The position numbers were made by a program, and so were the translations under genes. The notes under the pieces were generated by a model, which was given only the letters and a program-made list of their open reading frames with translations, had not been told where the DNA came from and did not search any database. This document shows positions 49,401 to 58,156 of a DNA stretch of 64,000 nucleotides, one piece after another. Within the stretch, counting starts at the first letter, position 1. Each line of letters starts with the position of its first letter. The stretch lies in assembly GCF_014174515.1 (NCBI RefSeq), contig NZ_JACJUG010000022.1, positions 32,062-96,061 of the forward strand. Direction: 5' to 3'. The DNA comes from Mitsuaria sp. WAJ17. GTDB taxonomy: Bacteria; Pseudomonadota; Gammaproteobacteria; Burkholderiales; Burkholderiaceae_C.

Positions 49401-51400
49401 ATGGGCTGAGCAACTATGTTGAGCAGGCAAGCCCTGACACGGGAAATTCGGGGATGAGCTATGACACGGCGGGAAACTTGCTGGCTCGCACTGATTCGCG
49501 CGGCAAGATCACGCATTTCACCTACGACATGCTCGGACGGCTGCAGAGCGCAACCTATGCTAGCGGCACGCCCACGGTTTTCGAGTATGACGGTGGCGGT
49601 AGCCCTGTGCCATATAGCAAAGGTCGACTGACTCGTATTACTGATGAATCTGGCTCGACGAGCTATACGTATGACTACTTGGGTCACGTGTTGACCAAGA
49701 CGCAAGTAATTGCGGGTATGCCTCCGCAGGTTCTGAAGTACTCCTGGGGTGCCAGCGGCCCGGCGTCAGAGAAGCTGGCGGCCATCACCTATCCCAGCGG
49801 CCTCCAGGTCAACTATGCCTATGACGCCGCCGGACGGATCAACGCACTCACCGCGAATCCTGTAAATGCCAACGGGGTAGGCACCAATGCCGGCGTAACT
49901 ATCAATATCCTCTCCGCAGTGACCTACAACGGTGCTAACGAGATATCAGGCTGGACCTGGGCCAACGGTACGACTTATCGCCGAAGCTTTGATGAATACG
50001 GCCGCTTGGCGAGTTACCCTTTGGGTGATCCGAACGGCACCGGCCTTGCTGCCGGTCTGACGAGAACCCTGCGGTACGATCCGGCCGGCCTGATCCTTGG
50101 CTACGTGCATAGCAATGCGGCAGGCGCTCAGCCTGTGTTTGATCAAAGCTTCAGTTACGACAACCTGGGGCGGCTCACGGCGCACACACTGAGTGGTGCG
50201 AGCTACGGCTACAGCTACGATCTGACTGGCAACCGCACGCAGAGGAGTCTAGGCGGCACGGGCTACGCCGTGACACTTTCGCCTAGCAGCAATCGGGTTT
50301 CGCAGGCCCAGGCCCCGGGCGGCACCCAGGTGTTCAAGTACGACAACGCAGGTAACACCCTGGCGGATGGCGCCGTGGACTACACCTACAGCGACCGGGG
50401 GCGCATGAACAGCGCCTCCGTCGCGGGCGGGAAGGTGAGCTTCCTCTACAACGGGCTGGAGCAGCGTGTGGCCAAGACCGGGCCCGCGACACTGGTGCCT
50501 TCTGGGGCGAGCTATTACGCCTACAACGAGGATGGGCGTCTGGTTGGTGAGTACGACATGAACCTGGCACCGCTGTATGAAACGGCCTACCTGGGATCGA
50601 TGCCTGTGGCGGTACTGAAGCAGACTGGGGCGGCAGCCAGCTCGACTCTGAACAACGTCGCCTACAACGTCTATTCAGACCATTTGGACACGCCGAGAGT
50701 GATCACTCGCAGTGCGGACGACGCCGTGGTCTGGCGTTGGGATGGGGCTGAGGCTTTCGGTGCGACTGCTCCAGACCAGAACCCCAAGGGACTTGGAACC
50801 TTTATGTTTAACCAGCGCTTCCCTGGGCAATTGCTGGATGTGGAAATAGGGAATTTCTATAACTGGTATCGAGATTATCTGCCGTTGCAGGGTAGGTATG
50901 TTCAATCCGACCCCCTTGGGCTAGTAGGAGGTATCAATACGTATGCATATGTGGCAGGGAATCCAGTTGGCTACGTTGATCCGTTTGGGCTGCAGACCTG
51001 CCTACTGACTACGGTTGGCCCTGGTGGCATCCGAGACCACGCTGCCGTGTATACGGCTCGCGGTGATGGCAGTGGCGGACCCGCGATCTATGATCCAGCT
51101 GGAGCATACGGGCCGGCACATCAGGCGGGCAGTGGCGACTTAATCATTGGGAAGGCGGCTAACATTCAGAAATACAAGGAATTCCACAAAGGGCAGATAG
51201 TTGAGACATCGTGCAAAAATACGTCTCAGGCTGAAGAGGAGAGCATTATCAGTAAGGCGGAGAGTCTTCCTTCTGCTGCTCCTTTCCAGTGCTCCATTCG
51301 CAGTTCGACGGCACTGGGCGGCCACCCATCCTTCCCGAACGTTAAGCCGGGAACATTCTGGCCAGGAAATTTACTACGTCAGGTTAGGAGTGGGCAGTGA
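46493..51400 (+). CDS. Secreted Ig-repeat RHS protein with putative C-terminal toxin domain
   Basis: This 1635-aa protein has an N-terminal hydrophobic export signal (SLVVFLLATLSCKAGLAA). It then carries nine Ig-like repeats of about 90 residues (to about residue 883), YD repeats, and the RHS core (LPLQGRYVQSDPLGL and INTYAYVAGNP, closing with YVDPFGL at about residue 1500). The C-terminal 135 residues are the variable tip. The tip has His1516 in RDHAAVYT, an IYDPAGAY motif and Cys1600 in PFQCSIRSS; His before Cys suggests a circularly permuted NlpC/P60- or LRAT-like hydrolase, which is an inference. The ATG was chosen for its GGGAGG Shine-Dalgarno. It overlaps the next gene by GTGA. Confidence 0.8.
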   Translation: MWSDTTSGERACDTGPRQRLDILLLRGIASVRSLVVFLLATLSCKAGLAATATSVALVSSLNPSYVSQATTLTATVTPLSATGSVTFKSGATVLGSASLDAGKAVLSTSFSSSGTSSLTAVYAGNGTYASSTSAAISQVIKAKATTTTVLSSGLNPSATGQSLILTAKLTPSTATGTVTFKDGTTVLGTGSLSAGTATLTTSIAAAGTHTLTAIYAGDIANAASTSPGLNQVVKAATSATLGSNVNPSFLGQSVVLTAKLAPITATGSVTFKNGATTLGTATLSSGVATLTTSFSIAGNASLSAVYAGDAANAASTSAVLTQAVNAKATTATTVGTSVNPSYVGQPLTLTAAVSPSTASGTVTFKDGSTILGTGTLSGGVATLSTSFSSAGTHSVTASYAGDVGNGSSTSTSIGQVVNAKVSTTTSLASGLNPSYVSQPVTLKATVSPATTVGTVTFKDGTTTLGTSTINSGTATLTTSFTTVGAHSLKATYDGNASSSASTSAALTQTVKTKATSSVTLDSFSKAYVGEVFTIYPKVDGAFILSGPMGTLTLYDSGVAIASVPTRAGSQPAMAVTFDTAGTHRLTAVFSGDDANLSSSSAAFEQLVRAKRAPVTVDLYSSLTPSATGQNVTLTATLSPPTATGDVVFRDSEYGNLSVDTSAAGVAKHVHQFSTARTYSLTAYYVGDDTNAPSSSPVLVQEVLSKSSSTILVASSASLSLRQPTTFTASVSPATLSGSVTFKDGATSLGTVPLVGGAASYTTGFSTSGTHSVTATYSGDGVYGASISSPVAVSVSCLLTLSSSADTIASGTAITLTASLEGAALTGTVGFVDGSTALGNAPISANKASLSVTLGTPGLHSVRAIYGGDGTSAPCSSEHVAVQVNGGGSGGTGAMTWIYGYDPSGNRWADVDPKGNAVSRDFDTLNRLVQVDSPPPSTGSTPPSVRMRYDEQGNLVAVIDPRGLETSYSVDGLSNYVEQASPDTGNSGMSYDTAGNLLARTDSRGKITHFTYDMLGRLQSATYASGTPTVFEYDGGGSPVPYSKGRLTRITDESGSTSYTYDYLGHVLTKTQVIAGMPPQVLKYSWGASGPASEKLAAITYPSGLQVNYAYDAAGRINALTANPVNANGVGTNAGVTINILSAVTYNGANEISGWTWANGTTYRRSFDEYGRLASYPLGDPNGTGLAAGLTRTLRYDPAGLILGYVHSNAAGAQPVFDQSFSYDNLGRLTAHTLSGASYGYSYDLTGNRTQRSLGGTGYAVTLSPSSNRVSQAQAPGGTQVFKYDNAGNTLADGAVDYTYSDRGRMNSASVAGGKVSFLYNGLEQRVAKTGPATLVPSGASYYAYNEDGRLVGEYDMNLAPLYETAYLGSMPVAVLKQTGAAASSTLNNVAYNVYSDHLDTPRVITRSADDAVVWRWDGAEAFGATAPDQNPKGLGTFMFNQRFPGQLLDVEIGNFYNWYRDYLPLQGRYVQSDPLGLVGGINTYAYVAGNPVGYVDPFGLQTCLLTTVGPGGIRDHAAVYTARGDGSGGPAIYDPAGAYGPAHQAGSGDLIIGKAANIQKYKEFHKGQIVETSCKNTSQAEEESIISKAESLPSAAPFQCSIRSSTALGGHPSFPNVKPGTFWPGNLLRQVRSGQ
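46643..49140 (+). repeat. Nine tandem Ig-like domain repeats inside the RHS gene
   Basis: Units of about 280 bp encode the pattern NPSYVSQ-TLTATVTP-TGTVTFKDG-LTAVYAGD-AST. Units 1-5 are close to each other, and units 6-9 have diverged (unit 6 lacks the NPS motif). The gradient suggests recent duplication of the N-terminal units. The repeats would form an extended stalk. Confidence 0.8.
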
Positions 51401-51771
51401 ACATTCCCATTGAGAGTTTTGCGGTGTATCTGTTGGGCTTTATCGGGCTTGCTGCGACGGGTCTTGTGCCGTATCGGTCTTGGTTGCTAATCATTGAGTT
51501 GATTAAAAGCGAAGGGCGTCGGCGCCGAAGGCGCTCGGTGCTCGTCGTGGCTGCTGTGATCTCTGCTGGTGCGCTGTGGAGCGACATTCAGATCGGCGCG
51601 CGGGTCTTTACTTGCCTTACCGAAGCCTACTGTGGGCCAGGCGTCGCAAGTGGGTGGGGATATCTTGCAATGCTTGGAGTTGTCTACCTTGCTTTCGAGG
51701 CTTTAAGCTATTTGCTGCGCAAGGCGGCTCGAGGGAGCGGGGTCTGCCTTCAGTCTCGTATATTTAGGTGA
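51397..51771 (+). CDS. Small three-helix membrane protein, putative immunity protein
   Basis: This 124-aa protein starts with GTG overlapping the RHS stop (GTGA), so it is translationally coupled to it. It has three likely membrane segments (about residues 8-28, 46-62 and 83-107) with a strongly basic loop (EGRRRRRRS). Genes directly after RHS or other polymorphic toxin tips usually encode immunity proteins, and a membrane location would suit a toxin entering or acting at the envelope. No family was recognised, so the immunity role rests on position alone. Confidence 0.5.
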   Translation: MNIPIESFAVYLLGFIGLAATGLVPYRSWLLIIELIKSEGRRRRRRSVLVVAAVISAGALWSDIQIGARVFTCLTEAYCGPGVASGWGYLAMLGVVYLAFEALSYLLRKAARGSGVCLQSRIFR

Positions 51772-51937
51772 GTTCCGTAGACTGGTAAGCCCGGCCTACT
51801 TCAGCGCCCTCAAGCGGGTGGGCCAATACGTCGTTCCGAACGCGCACGGCAGCAGATCGGGCACAGCGAGTTGTGCTTCCGCCGGCTTCTCTTGCGCGAA
51901 GCTCACCGCAAGGGAATCCTGTTTATCGGAGGTGCAC

Positions 51938-52330
51938 ATGTGGAAAGTGAACCTGCTTCCGCTAAGGGAGCGTTGCACACTGGTTGTGTTCCGTCGTCTC
52001 GTTGCGACACTAGCTCTTGCATCCGTTGTGGCCTGTGGCGGGCGCGCCGATGAGATGCCGGCGAAGTGGGCCATCGCCTACGAGCAGAAATCAATCGGCC
52101 AAATAGTTGCCGAAATTGGGGCCCCGCAAGAGATCGCTTCGGCAAAGCAGTTTATGAACTGGGTTGAGCCAACGGCGACGGGTACGCGATTGCTGAAGGT
52201 GATGTGTCCTACCAAATGCGATGACACCGAGAGACCAACCGAGATTTTGTTCATAGTCTACCGCACGGGGGACAGTAACCCTATCCGGGTGACGAGCTTG
52301 CTAAAAGTCAGTTCCAACACTAAGCGTTGA
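51938..52330 (+). CDS. Uncharacterised small lipoprotein
   Basis: This 130-aa protein has a lipoprotein signal (LVATLALASVVACGG with the lipid-modified Cys), so it is probably periplasmic. The rest has two Cys in VMCPTKCDD that may form a disulphide. GGAGG lies just before ATG 51938; an in-frame start at 51818 has no such site. I do not recognise the family. It follows the putative immunity gene and could be a second immunity or accessory protein, but nothing else supports this. Confidence 0.55.
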   Translation: MWKVNLLPLRERCTLVVFRRLVATLALASVVACGGRADEMPAKWAIAYEQKSIGQIVAEIGAPQEIASAKQFMNWVEPTATGTRLLKVMCPTKCDDTERPTEILFIVYRTGDSNPIRVTSLLKVSSNTKR

Positions 52331-53020
52331 CGGCTTTAAGTGGTCGCAGCCATGGTCAGCCCGCGATGTAAAACCTCTGCGCAACTTTGGTCTTTCGGTG
52401 CTGCTGGACGATATTTCTTTTTGATGTGTTCTTCGGGTTTTCATCATATGGCATGGCATTTTTGAGTGCGCAGTCGTCTTTGATTTTTTTGCATCCAATG
52501 CAAGTTGTAGGCAGCCGCTGATTGCTGCTGCGCTGGTTGTGGCTAGTTTAATTGATTCTATTGTCGCAGTTATGGGTGGTCGAAAGATTCGTAAATGGTA
52601 GAGAATGACGGCGATTTGAAAGTTGGCCTGGCGCTGCGTAGTCTGGGGGGCAGTGACGCCGCCCGCAAGGCACTGATTGAGGGGCTTTTGCCTTAAGCTA
52701 CCAGCTGTACTTGCGCCATTTGGTGGCGCCGTAATGGAAATACGGTCGACCGATCTGCGTATATTTCCATGGTGTTGCTGAATTCGCCAGGAATTGCATT
52801 GGTTGCAGAGATGGGGTGGTTAATGCAATTGCCTCTTCAGTGACTGCGCTAGTTGAAGTGAGTTCAGCAAAGCTTTCGGACGGCGCTGCTCCCACTTAAA
52901 ACAGGAGCGTCTGGTTTAAATCGAAAAGCTCCTGCTACACCGGCGACACAGGAGCAGAGCAGGAGATTTTGGTTTATACCGACGAGTCCCCAAGCGTGAC
53001 GAGGGGATTGAGGGAGGGGC
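52331..53020. other. Low-G+C intergenic region before the secretion operon
   Basis: About 690 bp with no clear gene. A 33-codon frame at 52595-52696 (reading LKVGLALRSLGGSDAARKAL) has an ATG but no recognisable product and may be the tail of a lost gene. A T-rich stretch lies near 52430-52490. The promoter of the secretion operon should be in the last part. Confidence 0.4.
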
Positions 53021-53461
53021 ATGTCGAATTACAAACCTATGGCGCAGGCGGCTGGCTTCACGCTGCTCGAGCTGCTGGTGGTCATGGTGATCATCGGATT
53101 GCTGGCCAGCTATGTGGCGCCACGCTTCTTCGACCAGATCGGCAAGAGCGAAACCAAGGCGGCCCGGGCGCAGCTGGACGCCCTGGACAAGGCGCTGGCC
53201 ACTTACCGTCTGGACACGGGCCACTACCCCAGCACGGAGCAAGGTCTCAAAGCACTGGTCGAACGACCGGCCGAAGAGGCTCGCTGGGCTGGCCCTTATC
53301 TCTCCAAAGCACTGCCACCGGACCCTTGGGGGCGGGCCTATCAGTACCGCCTTCCTGGCGAGGCAGGGCATGACTACGAGCTGCAAAGCCTGGGCAAGGA
53401 TGGGCAGCCTGGCGGCACTGGCGAGAACGCGGACGTCAGCGTCTGGGACAGTGGGCGCTAG
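53021..53461 (+). CDS. gspG-like: GspG-like major pseudopilin
   Basis: This 146-aa protein has the prepilin motif GFTLLELLVVMVIIGLLASY with Gly before Phe and Glu at position 5 of the mature protein. The C-terminal globular part has the GspG-type calcium-loop and glycine-rich sequences (LDTGHYPSTEQGLKALVERP, LPPDPWGRAYQYRLPG, LGKDGQPGGTGENADVSVWD). It forms the pseudopilus of type II-like secretion machines after processing by a prepilin peptidase, not encoded here. It is first in a tightly packed operon. Confidence 0.93.
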   Translation: MSNYKPMAQAAGFTLLELLVVMVIIGLLASYVAPRFFDQIGKSETKAARAQLDALDKALATYRLDTGHYPSTEQGLKALVERPAEEARWAGPYLSKALPPDPWGRAYQYRLPGEAGHDYELQSLGKDGQPGGTGENADVSVWDSGR

Positions 53462-53487
53462 ATGGCGCTTATGGGGGAGGGAAGTTG

Positions 53488-54675
53488 ATGCAGTTCCGCA
53501 TCCATGTGGTGCAAGGCCGCGGTGTGCCTCATGCACTGGAGGTCGAGGCGGCCTCCTCGGAAGAGGCGCGGGCCCTGGCCGTGCGGCAAGGGCACACGGT
53601 GCTGAATGTCGAAGCTGTCAGCGGGCATTGGCAGCAGCTCTTGCGAGCCAGGGCCCGCCCGCTGGACGTGGTGGTGCTGGCGGAGCAGCTGCGTGATTTG
53701 CTGGGGGCTGGCCTGAGCGTGATCGAAGCCCTGGATACCTTGGGCCGCTCAGCCTCGTCGGACACCTCGGAGGCCCTGGAGCAGCTCACGCAGCGCTTGA
53801 GGGGCGGGCAAGCCCTTTCGCTGGCTCTGTCGGCGGACATGCGCTTTTCCGCGCTGCTGGTGTCGCTGGTCAAGGCTGCTGAGCTGACGTCTGATCTGCC
53901 TCAGGCCCTCACTCGCTTCATTGAACACGAGCGGCGTGTGGCCGAGCTCCGCCATCGGATCAGCTCGGTGGCCATCTATCCCCTGGTACTGACTGGGGTG
54001 GGGCTGACCGTCTTACTCTTCCTGCTGCTGTATGTCATTCCTCGTTTCGCTCGGGTATTCGAGGGTATGAATGGGGCGCTTCCCTGGTCGGCCAGAGCCA
54101 TGATCAGCTGGTCGCATTGGCTGCAGGCGCATGGCGTGTGGCTGCTCCTGGCTGCGGGCATCGCCGTGGGCGGATTGGTGGCGTTGGTCGGCTCGCCCGC
54201 CGTGCGCACCAGGGCAATGCAGCGCCTGATGCAGCGGGGACCCCTGCGCGACCGTCTGCGTGTGTACTTTTTGTCCCGCTGGTACCGCTCCACCGGGATG
54301 TTGGTGGCCGGTGGCATCCCTCTGCCCGAAGCGCTGGCGCTGTCCAATGGCGTGCTTCCGCTGGGCATGCGCGCTGGCGGGCTGGCGGTGGAGCGTGCCT
54401 TGCGTGAGGGGCAGGCGCCGGCCAGGGCGCATGCGGATGCAGGCATGGCCACGCCCGTGGCCGAGCAACTGATCCTCGCCGGAGAGCGTATTGGCGACAT
54501 GGGAAGCGTCCTCACCCGCATCGCCCATTACCACGATGCTGAAGTGGCCCGGTCGCTGGAGCGTGGTGTCCGGGTGTTGGAGCCCTTGGTGATGCTGCTG
54601 ATCGGGATCGGTGTCGGCGTGGTGGTCGTGCTGATGTACATGCCCATTTTTGAACTGGCCTCGGCACTGCAATGA
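53488..54675 (+). CDS. gspF-like: GspF/PilC-like inner-membrane platform protein
   Basis: This 395-aa protein has the two GspF domains: the first with LAEQLRDLLGAGLSVIEALDTL, the second with MLVAGGIPLPEALALSNG, and three membrane segments (about VLTGVGLTVLLFLLLYV, WLLLAAGIAVGGLVAL, LVMLLIGIGVGVVVVLMYM). The inner-membrane platform couples the ATPase to pilus assembly. ATG 53488 was chosen over a TTG one codon earlier. It overlaps the ATPase gene by four bases. Confidence 0.92.
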   Translation: MQFRIHVVQGRGVPHALEVEAASSEEARALAVRQGHTVLNVEAVSGHWQQLLRARARPLDVVVLAEQLRDLLGAGLSVIEALDTLGRSASSDTSEALEQLTQRLRGGQALSLALSADMRFSALLVSLVKAAELTSDLPQALTRFIEHERRVAELRHRISSVAIYPLVLTGVGLTVLLFLLLYVIPRFARVFEGMNGALPWSARAMISWSHWLQAHGVWLLLAAGIAVGGLVALVGSPAVRTRAMQRLMQRGPLRDRLRVYFLSRWYRSTGMLVAGGIPLPEALALSNGVLPLGMRAGGLAVERALREGQAPARAHADAGMATPVAEQLILAGERIGDMGSVLTRIAHYHDAEVARSLERGVRVLEPLVMLLIGIGVGVVVVLMYMPIFELASALQ

Positions 54676-56333
54676 GCCCTGAAATGACAATGAGCCAGCG
54701 GATCGCTGCGCTCCGGGAACAAGGCGAGGCCGACGTGTTCGGGGCCTTGCTTCGGACGGCCCCCGACGCACAGTCACTGGCTGACGAGCTGGGCGAACTT
54801 CTGTCGCTGCCCACGCTGCGCATCCAGGCCTTGCTGGAAATGCCTCCGCGCTTCGAGAGCCTGTCGTTTCCCGAGTGCGCGCGCCGGCGCTGTGCTTTGC
54901 TGGACGACCCGGCGCTGGCGCAGACCAGGCTGCTCATCACGGACCCCTTCGATACTGACACTCTGGCCTGGGCTCGCTCGCGCTTTGGGCGCATCGAAGC
55001 GACATTGGTCAGCACGGTGACCTTCGACGCTTGGCTGACGCACTGTGAGGGGCAGCTCACGGCGCTGGGCGCGCTCGCGGTGGCTCCGGACGCGCGTAGC
55101 GGAGCAGGGCAGGCTGGTGGCGCAGAGGTGCTCAGCCTGCGCCACATTGGCGTTGACGACAGTCCGTCGGTGCGCTTTGTCAATTCAACGCTGTACGACG
55201 CACTCAAGAGTGGTGCGTCCGACGTCCACCTGGAGAGTGACCCAAGCGGCCTGACCGTGAAATTCCGCCTGGATGGCGTGCTGACGGCTGTCAGCCGCAT
55301 CGACAGCATGGAGCTGCTGTCCCAGGCCATCAGCCGCATCAAGGTGATGGCCCAGCTGGACATTGCCGAGCGCCGGGTGCCGCAGGACGGCCGGCTGCAG
55401 ATTGCACTGGACGGTCGCATGGTGGATGTGCGGGTGTCCATCATGCCGAGCATTCACGGCGAGGATGCGGTGCTGCGCGTTCTGGACCGGCAGCACTTAG
55501 CCCAGACCTTGGCCGGGCTGACCTTGGACAAGCTGGGGTTCGATGAGGTCTCGGCGGATCGCATTCGCGCGTTGTGCCGCAAGCCGCATGGCATGGTGCT
55601 CGCAACCGGCCCGACGGGCTCGGGCAAGACGACCACGCTGTATGCAGCCATTGCCGAGACGCATCAGACGCGAGACAAGATCATCACCATCGAAGATCCC
55701 GTGGAGTACCAGCTGTCCGGGGTCCTGCAGATCCCGGTGAATGAACGCAAGGGGCTGACCTTTGCTCGGGGCTTGCGCTCGATCTTGCGGCATGACCCCG
55801 ACAAGATTCTGGTCGGTGAAATCCGGGATGCGGAGACGGCGCAGATCGCCGTGCAGTCCTCGCTCACGGGGCATCTGGTTTTCACGACGGTCCATGCCAA
55901 CACCGTGTTCGATGTGGTGGGGCGCTTCGAGCAGTTCGGCATTGACGCCTACACCTTTGCGTCGGCCATCAACGGCGTGCTTGCCCAGCGCTTGCTGCGT
56001 CGCCTGTGCGTGCACTGCCGTGCGCCGCTGCTGCCTGAGCAAGTGCAAGCCCTGAAGTGCTCGGCCGACTTGAGCTTCGAGCGAGCTTCACAGCTCGCTC
56101 GTGCCGTGGGCTGCGAGCAGTGCCGCGGCACAGGGTACGCCGGACGCTTTGCTTTGGGCGAACTGCTCGTGCTCACCCCTGTGATCAAGGCCTTGATCGG
56201 CGCTCGAGCTCCGCAGGCGCAGATCCAGGCGGAGGCCGAGCGCAATGGCTGGCGCAGCCTGCGCGCCTTGGCCTTGCAAGCTGCCTGGGACGGGCACACC
56301 AGTTTGGAGGAGGTGGACCGTGTGGCGGACTAA
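54672..56333 (+). CDS. gspE-like: GspE/PilB/MshE-like assembly ATPase
   Basis: This 553-aa protein is a secretion ATPase with an N-terminal domain, a Walker A motif GPTGSGKTTTLYAA, a Walker B region ILVGEIRDAETAQIA, a His box (TTVHANTVFDVVGRFEQFG) and the tetracysteine zinc domain CVHCRAP...CEQCRGTGYAGR. It powers pseudopilus growth from the cytoplasm. It starts in an ATGA overlap with gspF. Its order after gspG and gspF is unlike the canonical C-to-O order of type II operons and closer to MSHA and other hybrid systems. Confidence 0.95.
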   Translation: MSPEMTMSQRIAALREQGEADVFGALLRTAPDAQSLADELGELLSLPTLRIQALLEMPPRFESLSFPECARRRCALLDDPALAQTRLLITDPFDTDTLAWARSRFGRIEATLVSTVTFDAWLTHCEGQLTALGALAVAPDARSGAGQAGGAEVLSLRHIGVDDSPSVRFVNSTLYDALKSGASDVHLESDPSGLTVKFRLDGVLTAVSRIDSMELLSQAISRIKVMAQLDIAERRVPQDGRLQIALDGRMVDVRVSIMPSIHGEDAVLRVLDRQHLAQTLAGLTLDKLGFDEVSADRIRALCRKPHGMVLATGPTGSGKTTTLYAAIAETHQTRDKIITIEDPVEYQLSGVLQIPVNERKGLTFARGLRSILRHDPDKILVGEIRDAETAQIAVQSSLTGHLVFTTVHANTVFDVVGRFEQFGIDAYTFASAINGVLAQRLLRRLCVHCRAPLLPEQVQALKCSADLSFERASQLARAVGCEQCRGTGYAGRFALGELLVLTPVIKALIGARAPQAQIQAEAERNGWRSLRALALQAAWDGHTSLEEVDRVAD

Positions 56334-57075
56334 GCGCAAGCGGGTTCAGGTGCTCCGCGTGGGGCGCGACGCCATCGAACGCTGGGAGCAGACCGCTCAA
56401 GGGTGGGCGTGCAAAAGTGCGGCCAGCCTGGCGACGGGAGGAGAACGGGTGACAGCCCTGGCACCGGCGGTGGAGGCCGCGCTTCAGCTCGAAGGCACTG
56501 AGGAGCCCTATCACTCTGTGGTGGCCGTTCTCGAGTCCGCCTGGCTCCCCGTGATGCTGGTGCCACTGGGACCCGATCTGTGGTCCAGGGGGCACGCCGG
56601 ACAATTGCTGCGTCATCGCTTTGGTGATGTCCATGGGCTGGATGGACAGACCGAGGTCCACATGGACTTTCGCGCAGGTGAAGCTCAGGTTCTGGGATAT
56701 GCGCTGGCTCGCCCTGTCAAGGAGGCGCTGCTGTCCTCGGCCATGGCTGCAGCTGTGGAGGTGGCGTCTCTGCAGCCGGCCTTCGTCTGGGGACGTGAGT
56801 TCCTGAGCCGCCGTGGAGGTCGTCAAGCTGACGGCCATGGTGACAGGCCAGGGGCTTGGTGGGTTTGGTCCGAGCAAGATCGAACACTGGTGGCACTGCT
56901 GCGTGACGGGCGTGTGATGAGTTTGAATCCTGGGGCCTCGCAGGTGTCGGACCTGGAGGGTGCGAAGCGCTGCGCAGCGCTGGAGTCCTTGCGCCTGGGT
57001 GGTCTCATGAAAGACGCACCCGTGCTGGCGGCTGGCTGGCCTGGCCAGCCGTTGGGCGACTCGGGAGCAGGCTGA
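56320..57075 (+). CDS. Cytoplasmic protein at the PilM/GspL position of the operon
   Basis: This 251-aa protein begins at GTG 56320 with a strong GGAGG Shine-Dalgarno and overlaps the ATPase gene. I do not recognise a definite domain. Its hydrophilic sequence, its place just before a PilN-like gene and its length suggest a PilM/GspL-type cytoplasmic partner of the platform. No membrane segment is seen (YHSVVAVLESAWLPVMLVPLG is a buried strand-like part). An earlier in-frame start at 56245 lies deeper inside the ATPase gene. Confidence 0.55.
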   Translation: MWRTKRKRVQVLRVGRDAIERWEQTAQGWACKSAASLATGGERVTALAPAVEAALQLEGTEEPYHSVVAVLESAWLPVMLVPLGPDLWSRGHAGQLLRHRFGDVHGLDGQTEVHMDFRAGEAQVLGYALARPVKEALLSSAMAAAVEVASLQPAFVWGREFLSRRGGRQADGHGDRPGAWWVWSEQDRTLVALLRDGRVMSLNPGASQVSDLEGAKRCAALESLRLGGLMKDAPVLAAGWPGQPLGDSGAG

Positions 57076-57590
57076 TGCAGCGCATTGATTTTGTTCAGCG
57101 CAATTCTGCTCCTTGGGCGGCGAGACTGTTGCTGATTGCTGGCGGGCTGTCCCTGGCGGGCGCCTTGTGGCTGCAGCATCGTTGGGACGCAGTGCGCGCG
57201 AGCCAGGAGGAGCGGTTGTTGGCACAGGCGCAGGCGGCGGAAGCGTCACGCAAGGCGGTGCAAGCAGCGCAAAGGCCCACGCCAGACCAACTGCGAATGC
57301 GCAATGTGGCGCCTCTGCTGCGCCAGCCGTGGCTGCCCATCTTGCGCGTCATAGAGCATGCGACAGAGCCACCGGTCTATCTCCTGAGTCTTTTCATCGA
57401 CCCTGCGGCTGGCACGGTGCGAGTGGAGGGGGAGGCTGGCAGCTTCGATCAAGTGCTGGCTTATGCCCGGACGCTCGATGACGACAGCGTGCTGGGGCCG
57501 GCTCGATTGGGCTCGCATGAGTCGATCACGGATGCGGCAGGGCGCACGCTGGTGCGCTTCTCGATAACGACCCCCTGGAGGACCCGATGA
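57075..57590 (+). CDS. pilN-like: PilN-like inner-membrane protein
   Basis: This 171-aa protein starts in a TGATG overlap with the upstream stop. It has a short cytoplasmic N-terminus (MQRIDFVQRN), one membrane segment (LLLIAGGLSLAGALWLQH), a coiled-coil part and a small periplasmic domain (LFIDPAAGTVRVEGEAGSF). This is the PilN/GspL-C-terminal layout: bridging the platform to the periplasm. The family call is by architecture and position. Confidence 0.7.
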   Translation: MQRIDFVQRNSAPWAARLLLIAGGLSLAGALWLQHRWDAVRASQEERLLAQAQAAEASRKAVQAAQRPTPDQLRMRNVAPLLRQPWLPILRVIEHATEPPVYLLSLFIDPAAGTVRVEGEAGSFDQVLAYARTLDDDSVLGPARLGSHESITDAAGRTLVRFSITTPWRTR

Positions 57591-58156
57591 TGTCACCGCA
57601 TCCAAGGCGGAGCGCCAAGCTTCAGTTGCGCATCTTGGTGGCTCGGGCACATGAAGCCATTGGGCCTGTGGGATTGCTGGGGCTGTTGCTGACGGTGGTT
57701 GCCGCAGCCATAGGCCTTCGGGCATGGCACGGTCTGCGGCAGCTGGAGGCAGTCATGACAGCCGGCGCAGCGGCGCCAGCCTCGCCCTGGTCTATGCCCT
57801 TGCCCTCGCCCATGCAGGCTCCAAAGGCGGTACTTGCCGACGAGCAGGACATCCCGCTACTTCTGGCTCGTATGCAGCGCACCGCGGTGGACGCAGGCTT
57901 GGGCTGGCCAAAGGCGGACTACAAGGTCAACGCTGCGAGTGCCGAGTTGCCTTCGAGCCTGGAGGTGAAATGCGCATTCAAGGGGCCCTATCCGGCGGTA
58001 CGCCGGTTTGTCACAGGCTTGCTGCTGGACGAGCCCGCGCTGACGCTGCGAGAGTTCAACCTCAGCAGGTCGTCGGCCGATGGGATCGATGTTGAGGCGC
58101 GGGTGACGGTGGTTGTCTACCTCCTGGCGGGGACCGGGCGAGGGCGCTTGCGATGA
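57587..58156 (+). CDS. pilO-like: PilO/GspM-like inner-membrane protein
   Basis: This 189-aa protein overlaps the previous gene (ATGA). It has one membrane segment (GLLGLLLTVVAAAIGLRAW) and a periplasmic ferredoxin-like part (LEVKCAFKGPYPAVRRFVTGLLLDEPALTLREF, read in two parts), as in PilO/MshJ/GspM. PilN and PilO form a periplasmic heterodimer below the secretin. The assignment is by architecture and gene order. Confidence 0.72.
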   Translation: MMSPHPRRSAKLQLRILVARAHEAIGPVGLLGLLLTVVAAAIGLRAWHGLRQLEAVMTAGAAAPASPWSMPLPSPMQAPKAVLADEQDIPLLLARMQRTAVDAGLGWPKADYKVNAASAELPSSLEVKCAFKGPYPAVRRFVTGLLLDEPALTLREFNLSRSSADGIDVEARVTVVVYLLAGTGRGRLR

